Source of the DNA: Thermoleophilaceae bacterium
GTDB lineage: Bacteria; Actinomycetota; Thermoleophilia; Solirubrobacterales; Thermoleophilaceae
Assembly (NCBI GenBank): GCA_030447875.1
Contig: JAUJOA010000002.1
Location: 62,001-126,000 of the forward strand
Direction of reading: 5' to 3'
Length of the DNA stretch: 64,000 bases
Each line of letters begins with the position of its first letter. Positions within the stretch are counted from its first letter, which is position 1. The notes under the pieces were generated by a model. That model did not search any database. It was not told the DNA's origin and worked only from the letters and a program-made list of their open reading frames with translations. Positions 21,446-28,432 of the stretch are shown piece after piece. The position numbers and the translations under genes were made by a program.

Positions 21446-22608
21446 TGGCCTGGCCCTGGAGGGCCGGCGACGCGACCGCGGAGCCGCCGCGGGCCACGGC
21501 GGGGGACCGTCAGCGGCTGGTCGAGGACTTCAAGCGCCTGTGCTCCATCGAGAGTCCGTCGCGGCGCGAGCGGGCGGTGGCCGACGTCATCGAGGCGGAG
21601 CTGCGCGGCCTCGGCTTGAACGTCCGCGAGGACCGCAGCGCGAGCGCGACCGGATCGGATGCCGGAAACCTGGTTGCGGTGATCGACGCCCCCCCAGGCG
21701 GCCGCACGATCATGTTGTGCGCGCACATGGACACCGTTCCGCTCGAGGCGCCGATCGAGGTGATCGAGGAGGACGGGTTCTTCACGAACGCGCGCGACGG
21801 CGTCCTCGGCGCGGACAACAAGGCCGCGGTGGCGGTGATCCTCGCGATCGCCCGCCGGCTGGCCGGCGGCTCTTCACCGGTGGGGATCGAGCTGGTGTTC
21901 ACGACCTGCGAGGAGCGCGCGCTGGCGGGCGCGAAGGCGCTCGGCGGTCCCCCGCTCGAGTCCGAGTTCGGGTTCGTCTTCGACCACGCGTCGCCGATCG
22001 GCGACCTGATCGTGGCCGCCCCGACCTACTACCGGATCGAGGGGCGATTCCGTGGCCATGCCGCGCATGCCGGCATTCGCCCCGAGCGCGGGCGAAACGC
22101 GATCGGCGCCGCCGCGGCGGCCATCTCGAGGCTGGAGCTCGGGCGCCTTGACGAGGGCACGACCGCCAACGTGGGGCGTATCGAGGGCGGCACGGCTCCG
22201 AACGTGGTGGCGGAGCGCTGTCACGTCGAGCTCGAGGCTCGCGGTCTCGACCACGAACGGGCGACAGCGGTCGTGACGCAGATCGTCGACACGTTCAGCG
22301 AGGTGGCGAGCGACGCGGAGTGCGACGTCGAGGCCATCGTCGACGAGCAGTTCCGCGGCTACCGCGTCACTCGATCGTCCCCGCCGGTGGTCGCGGCGGC
22401 CGGCGCCCTCGAGTCGCTAGGCATCGAGCCCCGCTACGTGGCCACCGGCGGCGGGAGCGACGCGAACGTCTTTCAGGAGCGCGGGCTGCCGTGCTTGAAC
22501 GTGGCGAACGGAACGGAGCGTAACCATCAGCCCGACGAGCGGGTGAGCAGAGCTGCTCTCGAGACCATGCTCGACGTCGCGCTCGGCATCGTGGCGGCGG
22601 GGGCGTGA
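21445..22608 (+). CDS. M20-family metallopeptidase (PepT-like)
   Basis: 387 residues. Di-zinc aminopeptidase or dipeptidase fold. Metal ligands: MLCAHMDTVP (His, Asp), GVLGADNKAA (bridging Asp), TCEERALAG (catalytic Glu pair), the following FDHAS Asp, and the late HQPDE. A lid/dimerisation domain lies between (GHAAHAGIRPERGRNAI). Closest in outline to tripeptidase T-type enzymes, but substrate not assignable. Start ATG 21445 shares one base with the pyrG stop. Confidence 0.88.
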   Translation: MAWPWRAGDATAEPPRATAGDRQRLVEDFKRLCSIESPSRRERAVADVIEAELRGLGLNVREDRSASATGSDAGNLVAVIDAPPGGRTIMLCAHMDTVPLEAPIEVIEEDGFFTNARDGVLGADNKAAVAVILAIARRLAGGSSPVGIELVFTTCEERALAGAKALGGPPLESEFGFVFDHASPIGDLIVAAPTYYRIEGRFRGHAAHAGIRPERGRNAIGAAAAAISRLELGRLDEGTTANVGRIEGGTAPNVVAERCHVELEARGLDHERATAVVTQIVDTFSEVASDAECDVEAIVDEQFRGYRVTRSSPPVVAAAGALESLGIEPRYVATGGGSDANVFQERGLPCLNVANGTERNHQPDERVSRAALETMLDVALGIVAAGA

Positions 22609-23627
22609 CGCGGCTTCGGCTCCGACGTGGAGTCGTGGTCTCGCGCGGAGAGAAGGGGCGGATCGATCGACTGACCGTCGACGTGGGCGGCGATCCGAGG
22701 CCCGGCGTTTCGTACAGGGAGCTGACCGGTCCGATCGAGGTCGGCGACGAGGTGCTAGTCAACACCGCGGGGCGGGACCTCGGGCTGGGCAGCGGCGGCT
22801 TCGACATCGTTCACGCGAACCTCACGCGCGGGCTCGGCGGTGAGGGCGAGCCGGACGCGCATGTGATGAAGCTCAACTACACGTCCTTGCAGCACGCCGT
22901 GCACCCGGTGGAGGAGCGGGCACCCGGGCTCGACGAGCCGCTCGGCAGGCCGGTGGCGGTGATCGGGCTTCACGGCCAGTTGCCCTGCGTCGCCTGGGCT
23001 GCGTCCAGGGCATCCGGGCGCGCGCGGGTCGGCTATGTGCAGACTGCCGGCGGTGCCCTTCCGGGCGCGCATTCGCTCGTCGTGTCCGAGCTGCGCGAGC
23101 GCGAGCTCCTGACCGACCACGTCACGTCCGCGCCCGCGTTCGGCGGCGAGCACGAGGCCATCACGGTCGCCGGCGCCCTGCACGCCGGCCTGACGACGCT
23201 CGGCTGGGACGCCGCCATCGCCGGGCCCGGGCCGGGGATCCTCGGTTCCGCGACGGCCCTGGGTCACGGCGGCCTGGCGGCGCTCGACACGGCACATGCC
23301 GCCATGGCGCTCGGATGCCCGACCGTCATCGTGCCGCGCATGTCCTCCGGCGACGCGCGCACGCGCCATCGCGGGCTCTCCCATCACACGCGAACCGTCC
23401 TCCGATTGCTCCTGAGGCCGGCCATCGTCGCCGTGCCATCCTCGGCCGAGGCCAGCGAGATCCCCGGCGAGCATCGGATCGTGGAGGGCGACGTGGAGGT
23501 GAACGGCTACCGGGCCTCGGGCCTCCCGGCGCGCACCATGGGTCGTGACGTCGAGGAAGACGAGCTGTTCTTCGCGGCCGCCCTTGCCGGCGGCGCGGTT
23601 CTGGGGGGTGAGCTGCGTGGGCTTTGA
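22605..23627 (+). CDS. DUF3866 family protein
   Basis: 340 residues, GTG start overlapping the previous stop (GTGA). The family occurs in Firmicutes and Actinobacteria near NUDIX and pyrG-region genes and has no known function. Seen here: a beta-rich N-terminus (RGVVVSRGEKGRIDRLTV), HVMKLNYTSLQHAV, a Rossmann-like VAVIGLHGQLPCVAW, the glycine-rich AGPGPGILGSATALGHGG and SHHTRTVL. No catalytic residues can be named. Co-transcribed with its neighbours by overlap. Confidence 0.88.
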   Translation: MTRLRLRRGVVVSRGEKGRIDRLTVDVGGDPRPGVSYRELTGPIEVGDEVLVNTAGRDLGLGSGGFDIVHANLTRGLGGEGEPDAHVMKLNYTSLQHAVHPVEERAPGLDEPLGRPVAVIGLHGQLPCVAWAASRASGRARVGYVQTAGGALPGAHSLVVSELRERELLTDHVTSAPAFGGEHEAITVAGALHAGLTTLGWDAAIAGPGPGILGSATALGHGGLAALDTAHAAMALGCPTVIVPRMSSGDARTRHRGLSHHTRTVLRLLLRPAIVAVPSSAEASEIPGEHRIVEGDVEVNGYRASGLPARTMGRDVEEDELFFAAALAGGAVLGGELRGL

Positions 23628-24141
23628 GCGCGTCGACTCGGAGCAGGTCTTCGAGGGCAAGATGATCGCCCTGCGAAGGGACCGCTTCCGCCACGAGGAC
23701 GGCGAGGTCACGCGGGAGATCGTCGAGCACCCGGGCGCCGTGGCCGTCGTGGCGCACGACGGCCACCAGCTCTACATGGTCTCGCAGCCAAGGGAGGCGG
23801 CGAACGAGCAATCCCTGCTCGAGCTCCCCGCCGGAAAGCTCGAGCAGCGCGAGGACCCGCTCGCGACCGCCAAGCGCGAGCTCGCGGAGGAGATCGGAAA
23901 GGCGGCGATGACCTGGGAGCCGCTGACCACCTGTTACTCGTCGCCCGGTTTCACCGACGAAGAGCTCCACGTCTACCTGGCCACCGACCTGACCGACACG
24001 GAAGCCAACGCGAGCGAGAACGAGCGGATCGAGATCTACGCGATCCCACTTAGCGACCTCGACCGAACGATCGAGGAAGTCAGGGACGCCAAGACCCTCA
24101 TCGGCCTGCTCTTCCTAAAGAACCGACTGCTCCAGGGTTGA
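23617..24141 (+). CDS. NUDIX hydrolase (ADP-ribose pyrophosphatase-like)
   Basis: 174 residues from GTG 23617; another in-frame GTG lies at 23608. The NUDIX box runs from GKLEQREDPLATAKRE to LAEEIGKA and keeps the G-x5-E-x7-RE-x2-EE-x-G pattern. The GFTDEELHVYLA segment after the box is typical of ADP-ribose/NudF-type enzymes. The equivalent mycobacterial gene is Rv1700. It overlaps the DUF3866 gene by 11 bases. Last gene before a hairpin-bearing spacer. Confidence 0.9.
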   Translation: MGFERVDSEQVFEGKMIALRRDRFRHEDGEVTREIVEHPGAVAVVAHDGHQLYMVSQPREAANEQSLLELPAGKLEQREDPLATAKRELAEEIGKAAMTWEPLTTCYSSPGFTDEELHVYLATDLTDTEANASENERIEIYAIPLSDLDRTIEEVRDAKTLIGLLFLKNRLLQG

Positions 24142-24183
24142 CCAGCCACGACGGCGCCCAGGAGTAGCGTCGCCCACGATGGC

Positions 24184-24261
24184 CGGAGCGGAGGCATCCC
24201 TTCGCAGGGGCGTGTAGCGAGCGAAGCGAGCGAGCCCCGGAGAAGGGATGCCGCAGCTCCG
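24184..24261. repeat. Long imperfect hairpin upstream of xerD
   Basis: Two 20-base arms, 24184-24203 and 24242-24261, match at 18 positions. Inside them AGGGGC and GCCCC form a further stem around a loop with the direct repeat GCGAGCGAAGCGAGCGA. There is no U-tract, so it is not a simple terminator. The form (palindromic arms, GCGAAGCG-rich loop) is that of REP/MITE-like intergenic elements. An alternative xerD start at 24248 lies within the right arm and was rejected. Confidence 0.7.
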
Positions 24262-24316
24262 TGACCGCCTGATTGCAGTGAGAGGAACCCCCGGCCAACG
24301 GAAGAACAACTCTCCG

Positions 24317-25258
24317 ATGGCCACCGCGGCGCAACCAGCGACACAGCGTCAGCCGTTCGAGCACCTCGTACTCGACTTCCTCGCCTACCTCGAATTCGAG
24401 CGCGGCCTCTCCCGCAACACGCTCGAGGCCTACCGCTCCGACCTCCTTCAGTTCGGCCGCTTCCTCGCGAAGCGCAACACCTCCGCGATCGAGGCCTCGG
24501 GACCCGATGTGGCCGAGTTCCTCACCGAGCTCGCGGGGGGCGACGGGGGCGCCGGGGCCTCGCCGGCCACGATCCATCGCAAGACGGCGTGCCTCCGCTC
24601 GTTCTACCGCCACCTCCGCCGCGAGGGTGTCCGTGAGTCGGATCCCACCGCGGCGGTCACGGCACCGCGCCGCGGGCGCCGGCTGCCGCACGTTCTCACC
24701 CGCGGTGAGATCGACACGCTGCTCAAGCAGCCGAAGGGCACGGAGCCCGCCGCCCTTCGCGACCGGGCTCTGCTGGAGGTCATGTACGCGTGCGGCCTCC
24801 GGGCGTCTGAGGCCATCGGCATCGAGCTGTCGGACCTCGATCTCGAGGAGCAGATCGTCCGAGCACGCGGGAAGGGCGCGAAGGAGCGGCTCGTGCCGAT
24901 CGGCAGGGCGGCCACCCAGGCGGCCCGGGACTATCTCAGCCGCGGGAGGCCGAAGCTCGTGGAAGGCGACCTCGAGCCGCACCTCTTCGTCAACTTCCGT
25001 GGGGGGCCGCTCACCCGTCAGGGGCTCTACAAGATCGTCCAGCGCCACGCACGCGGGGCCGGACTGGCCGATCGAATGAGCCCGCACACGCTCCGCCACA
25101 GCTTCGCCACCCACCTGCTGGCGGGAGGATGCGACCTTCGCTCGGTGCAGGAGATGCTCGGTCACGCAGACGTGGCGACGACCCAGCTCTACACCCACCT
25201 CTCGAGTGAGCGGTTGAAGGACGTCTACTTCAAGGCCCACCCGCGAGCGATCGGCTGA
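24317..25258 (+). CDS. xerD: Tyrosine recombinase XerD
   Basis: 313 residues from ATG 24317. Resolves chromosome dimers at dif with XerC. The N-terminal core-binding domain has FLAYLEFERGLSRNTLEAYR. The catalytic domain shows all expected residues: Arg in CGLRASE, Lys in GKGAKERLVP, HTLRHSFATH, the GHADVATTQ histidine and the tyrosine in QLYTH. Position after pyrG and NUDIX equals Rv1701 of M. tuberculosis, which supports xerD over a phage integrase. No partner xerC in the window. Confidence 0.93.
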   Translation: MATAAQPATQRQPFEHLVLDFLAYLEFERGLSRNTLEAYRSDLLQFGRFLAKRNTSAIEASGPDVAEFLTELAGGDGGAGASPATIHRKTACLRSFYRHLRREGVRESDPTAAVTAPRRGRRLPHVLTRGEIDTLLKQPKGTEPAALRDRALLEVMYACGLRASEAIGIELSDLDLEEQIVRARGKGAKERLVPIGRAATQAARDYLSRGRPKLVEGDLEPHLFVNFRGGPLTRQGLYKIVQRHARGAGLADRMSPHTLRHSFATHLLAGGCDLRSVQEMLGHADVATTQLYTHLSSERLKDVYFKAHPRAIG

Positions 25259-25303
25259 GGAGCGCCGCGGGCAGGGCGCCCGAGGGCTGCTAGAACCGCT
25301 CGC

Positions 25304-26473
25304 ATGGACCGCGAGCCACGCCGGGCATTCGTCGTGGTCCTCGATGCGTGCGGCTGCGGTGCTCTGCCCGACGCCGATGACTACGGCGACGAGGGCGCGA
25401 ACACGCTAGGGAACCTCTCGCGTGCGGTCGGAGGGCTCGGCCTTCCAACCCTCGGCCGACTGGGCCTCGGCAACGTCGTCGACCTGGAAGGTGTTCCGCC
25501 GGCCGATCGTCCCGTGGTGCACGGTCGATTGGCGCCGCTCGGTCCGAGCAAGGACACTACGGCCGGACATTGGGAGCTGATGGGTCTCTCCGCGCCTGCG
25601 CAGCCCACGTACCCCGAGGGGTTTCCGGATGACGTGATCCAGGCGTTCTCGGCGGCGGTTGGTCGAGGGGTGCTCTGCAACGCCGCCCGCGAGGGCATTC
25701 GGGCGATCGAGGAGTTCGGAGCCTCGCACCTCGAGACCGGCGATCTGATCGTCTACACGTCGCAGGACTCCGTGTTCCAGGTCGCCGCCCACACGGAGGT
25801 CCTGTCCGCGGAGGAGCTGTACGGGGCCTGCGCGGCCGCCCGCCGACTCCTCGACGGTGAGCACGCCGTGGGACGGGTGATCGCCCGGCCCTTCGAGGGC
25901 GAGCCCGATGCGTTCCGGCGCACCGCGGGGCGACGTGACTTCGCCCTTGCGCCGCCCGGGAGGACCTACCTCGACGAGCTGTCGAGTCGCGGAGTGCCCG
26001 TCCACGCGGTTGGGAAGGTGGCGCAGGTGTTCGCCGGGCGCGGCGTCGACGCTGATCACCCGGCCGCCGACAACCTTGCCGGGATAGCGGCCACGAGCCG
26101 GCTGATCGGCGAGCTGGAGCGCGGGCTCGTGTTCACGAACCTGGTGGACACCGACCAGTCCTACGGTCACCGCAACGACGTCGAGGGCTTCCACGACTGC
26201 CTGCGGGAGATCGACGCCGCGGTGGCGTCCTGGCTGGAGCGACTCCGGGCGGGCGATCTCCTGATCCTCACCGCCGATCACGGCTGCGATCCGACCCACC
26301 CGGGGAGTGACCACACGCGCGAGCACGTGCCGCTGCTGGCCGCCTTTGAGGGCGCGGCGGGCCACCGGCGCGACGGGCCGATGGCCGCGGTCGGTGCCAG
26401 CGCCCTCGACTGGTTGACCGGGGAGGAGAGCTCGCTACCGGGCCGCTCGTTCGCGGCAGATCCCCGGCCCTAA
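25304..26473 (+). CDS. deoB: Phosphopentomutase
   Basis: 389 residues. Interconverts ribose-1- and ribose-5-phosphate (and deoxy forms) in nucleoside salvage. Alkaline phosphatase superfamily. Metal and catalytic sites: VVVLDACGCGALPD, the threonine in GPSKDTTAGHWE, LVDTDQSYGHRNDV, LTADHGCDP and HTREHVP. The cap domain lies between about residues 100 and 210. No purine or pyrimidine phosphorylase adjoins it. It starts 45 bases after xerD and ends 9 bases before mutM. Confidence 0.93.
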   Translation: MDREPRRAFVVVLDACGCGALPDADDYGDEGANTLGNLSRAVGGLGLPTLGRLGLGNVVDLEGVPPADRPVVHGRLAPLGPSKDTTAGHWELMGLSAPAQPTYPEGFPDDVIQAFSAAVGRGVLCNAAREGIRAIEEFGASHLETGDLIVYTSQDSVFQVAAHTEVLSAEELYGACAAARRLLDGEHAVGRVIARPFEGEPDAFRRTAGRRDFALAPPGRTYLDELSSRGVPVHAVGKVAQVFAGRGVDADHPAADNLAGIAATSRLIGELERGLVFTNLVDTDQSYGHRNDVEGFHDCLREIDAAVASWLERLRAGDLLILTADHGCDPTHPGSDHTREHVPLLAAFEGAAGHRRDGPMAAVGASALDWLTGEESSLPGRSFAADPRP

Positions 26474-26482
26474 GCTGGGATC

Positions 26483-27352
26483 GTGCCCGAGCTACCCGAG
26501 GTCGAGACCATCCGCCGCCAGCTTGCCCCCGCGCTCGAGGGGCGCGTGCTCGAGCGCATGGAGGTGATCGATCCGCGGTGGTGCGAGCCCGCGCCGCCGT
26601 GGGAGCTCGACGACGCGGTGACCGGCCGGCGCATCGAGCGGCTGGAGCGGCGTGGCAAGTACCTGGTCTGGGAGCTGGAGGACGAGGTGTACCTCGTCAT
26701 GCATCTGCGCATGACCGGCAGCCTCCTGCTCGTCCCGGCAAGCGAGGACGCGGACGACCGCCGGTACGTGCGGGTGCGGATCTTCATCGACTCGGGCCCG
26801 CGGGTCCTCTTCTGCGACGCGCGCCGCTTCGGCACGGGCGTCGTGCTGCTCGGATCCGAGGCGCGCGATGCCTACTTCGCGCAGCGCTTGGGGGTGGAGC
26901 CGCTCGGCCCCGACTTCACCGCCGAGACGCTGCGAGCGCTCGCGAGCGGGCGCAGGGCACCGGTCAAGGCGTTCCTGCTCGCCCAGGAGCGGGTCGCCGG
27001 GGTTGGGAACATCTACGCCGACGAGGCTCTATTCCGCGCACGCATCCATCCTTTGCGCCCGATCGGCTCACTAAGGCGTGGTCAGCTCGAAGAGCTCAGG
27101 GACGCGGTGGTCGAGTCGCTCGAAGCCGGTATCGACGCCCGCGGCGCGACGATCGACGACTTCCGCGACGCCGAGGGTGCGCGCGGCTCGTTCCAGGATC
27201 GCTTCCTCGTCCACCGCCGGGAGGGCGAGCCGTGCCCGCGGTGCGGGCGCCCCGTCCGGAAGATGCGCGCCGCCGGTCGGGGGACCTACGTCTGCGAGCG
27301 CTGCCAGCCGCGGCCGCGGCGACCGGCCGCAAGGGCGCGAACAGCTACATAG
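26483..27352 (+). CDS. mutM: Formamidopyrimidine-DNA glycosylase
   Basis: 289 residues from GTG 26483. Removes 8-oxoguanine and FaPy lesions with beta/delta lyase activity. N-terminal PELPEVETIRRQL carries the catalytic Pro2 and Glu3. The lysine in ERRGKYLVW is the conserved beta-strand Lys. The helix-two-turn-helix has AGVGNIYADEALF. The C-terminal zinc finger has CPRCG and CERC, so it is an active Fpg-type rather than a zincless Nei relative. Confidence 0.96.
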   Translation: MPELPEVETIRRQLAPALEGRVLERMEVIDPRWCEPAPPWELDDAVTGRRIERLERRGKYLVWELEDEVYLVMHLRMTGSLLLVPASEDADDRRYVRVRIFIDSGPRVLFCDARRFGTGVVLLGSEARDAYFAQRLGVEPLGPDFTAETLRALASGRRAPVKAFLLAQERVAGVGNIYADEALFRARIHPLRPIGSLRRGQLEELRDAVVESLEAGIDARGATIDDFRDAEGARGSFQDRFLVHRREGEPCPRCGRPVRKMRAAGRGTYVCERCQPRPRRPAARARTAT

Positions 27353-27400
27353 GGGAAGAGCGGCTCCAGAGCGGCCGATGTACCTTCCGCCGGAAGGGCT

Positions 27401-27664
27401 TCAGGGCGCGAGCAGCCGCTCGAGCGTGCCGTCGCGGTCGGCTTCGACGAGCTCCCGGAAGCCGCCGATCGAGCGCTCGCCGACGATCACCTGCGGGAAG
27501 GTCATCTGGCCGGTCAACGCCACGAGCTCCGAACGGCCGTCGGGATCGCGCGCGAGGTTGACCTCGTCGTAGGCGATGCCGCGGCTCTGAAGCAGCGCCT
27601 TCGCCTGCCGGCAGAAGCCGCATGGCTCGGTGGTGTAGAGCTTGACGTGCCCGTTGTCCGACAT
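27401..27664 (-). CDS. Glutaredoxin-like protein
   Basis: 87 residues from ATG 27664. Thioredoxin fold with active site CGFC in LYTTEPCGFCRQAKALL, the cis-proline segment MTFPQVIVG and the terminal GGFRELVEADRDG. Small dithiol glutaredoxin of the NrdH/mycoredoxin size. Whether it uses glutathione or mycothiol cannot be read from sequence; actinomycete context suggests a mycoredoxin-like role. Divergent from recO, 19 bases between the starts, so the two share promoter DNA. Confidence 0.9.
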   Translation of the reverse strand: MSDNGHVKLYTTEPCGFCRQAKALLQSRGIAYDEVNLARDPDGRSELVALTGQMTFPQVIVGERSIGGFRELVEADRDGTLERLLAP

Positions 27665-27683
27665 CAGCGCAAAAGTGTAGGAA

Positions 27684-28403
27684 GTGCCCGGATCCTTCAA
27701 GACAGAAGCCGTGGTACTGCGCTCGATCCGGTTCGGCGAGGCGGATCGAGTGCTCCACCTCTATACCCAGGACCGTGGACGAGTAGGCGCGATGGCCAAG
27801 GGAGTGCGACGCGTCCGCTCCCGCTTCGGCGGCCGGCTCGAGCCACTCTCGCGCGTGCGGCTGATCCTCCACGAGGGTCGCGGGGAGCTCTGCACCGTCA
27901 CCTCCGCGGAGACCGTGAACGCGCACGCGACCATCCGCGAGCGCCGTGAGCCGCTCGAGCGCGCCGCGCAGGCGTGCGACGCCGTCCTCCGGCTCTTCGA
28001 CGCCGCGGAGCCGAACCGCCCCGCCTACAACCTGCTCTGCCAGGAGCTGCTGCTCCTCGACGACGAAGCCGCCGCCGCTACCCGGGCGCAGGCGCTCGCC
28101 TTCCGGCTCAAGCTGCTCCTGGCGGCCGGCTTCGTGCCCGAGCTGTCGGCCTGTGCGTCGTGCGGAGACGCCGACCACGGGCTGGCGGCCTTCTCCGCGA
28201 GCGCCGGTGGAGTGGTCTGCGCCTCCTGCGAGGCCGGCTCCTTCCCACTTGGCCACGATGCCCGCGAGTTTCTGTCAACGGCGCTCGCGAGGCCCTTGGC
28301 CGAGGCGCCCAGCGCCCCCGACCCCGCGCTGCGGCAGGCGGAGCGGGCGATCGGCGAGACCTTGGAGCACCATGCCCACGTGAGGCTGCGGCGCGTGACC
28401 TGA
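27684..28403 (+). CDS. recO: DNA repair protein RecO
   Basis: 239 residues from GTG 27684. Recombination mediator that helps load RecA and anneals strands. OB-fold N-terminus (KTEAVVLRSIRFGEADRVL, GVRRVRSRFGGRLEP), helical middle, and a zinc site CASCG ... CASC near residue 155-180. Normal length. Starts 19 bases from the divergent glutaredoxin gene; ends 29 bases before ppdK. Confidence 0.93.
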   Translation: MPGSFKTEAVVLRSIRFGEADRVLHLYTQDRGRVGAMAKGVRRVRSRFGGRLEPLSRVRLILHEGRGELCTVTSAETVNAHATIRERREPLERAAQACDAVLRLFDAAEPNRPAYNLLCQELLLLDDEAAAATRAQALAFRLKLLLAAGFVPELSACASCGDADHGLAAFSASAGGVVCASCEAGSFPLGHDAREFLSTALARPLAEAPSAPDPALRQAERAIGETLEHHAHVRLRRVT

Positions 28404-28432
28404 GTGCCCGCCGCGTAGAATCGAGGACCGTC

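Noticed and set aside
24248-24316. Longer N-terminus for XerD
   Set aside because: The upstream ATG lies in the right arm of the long hairpin and the added residues do not fit the family; ATG 24317 is preferred.
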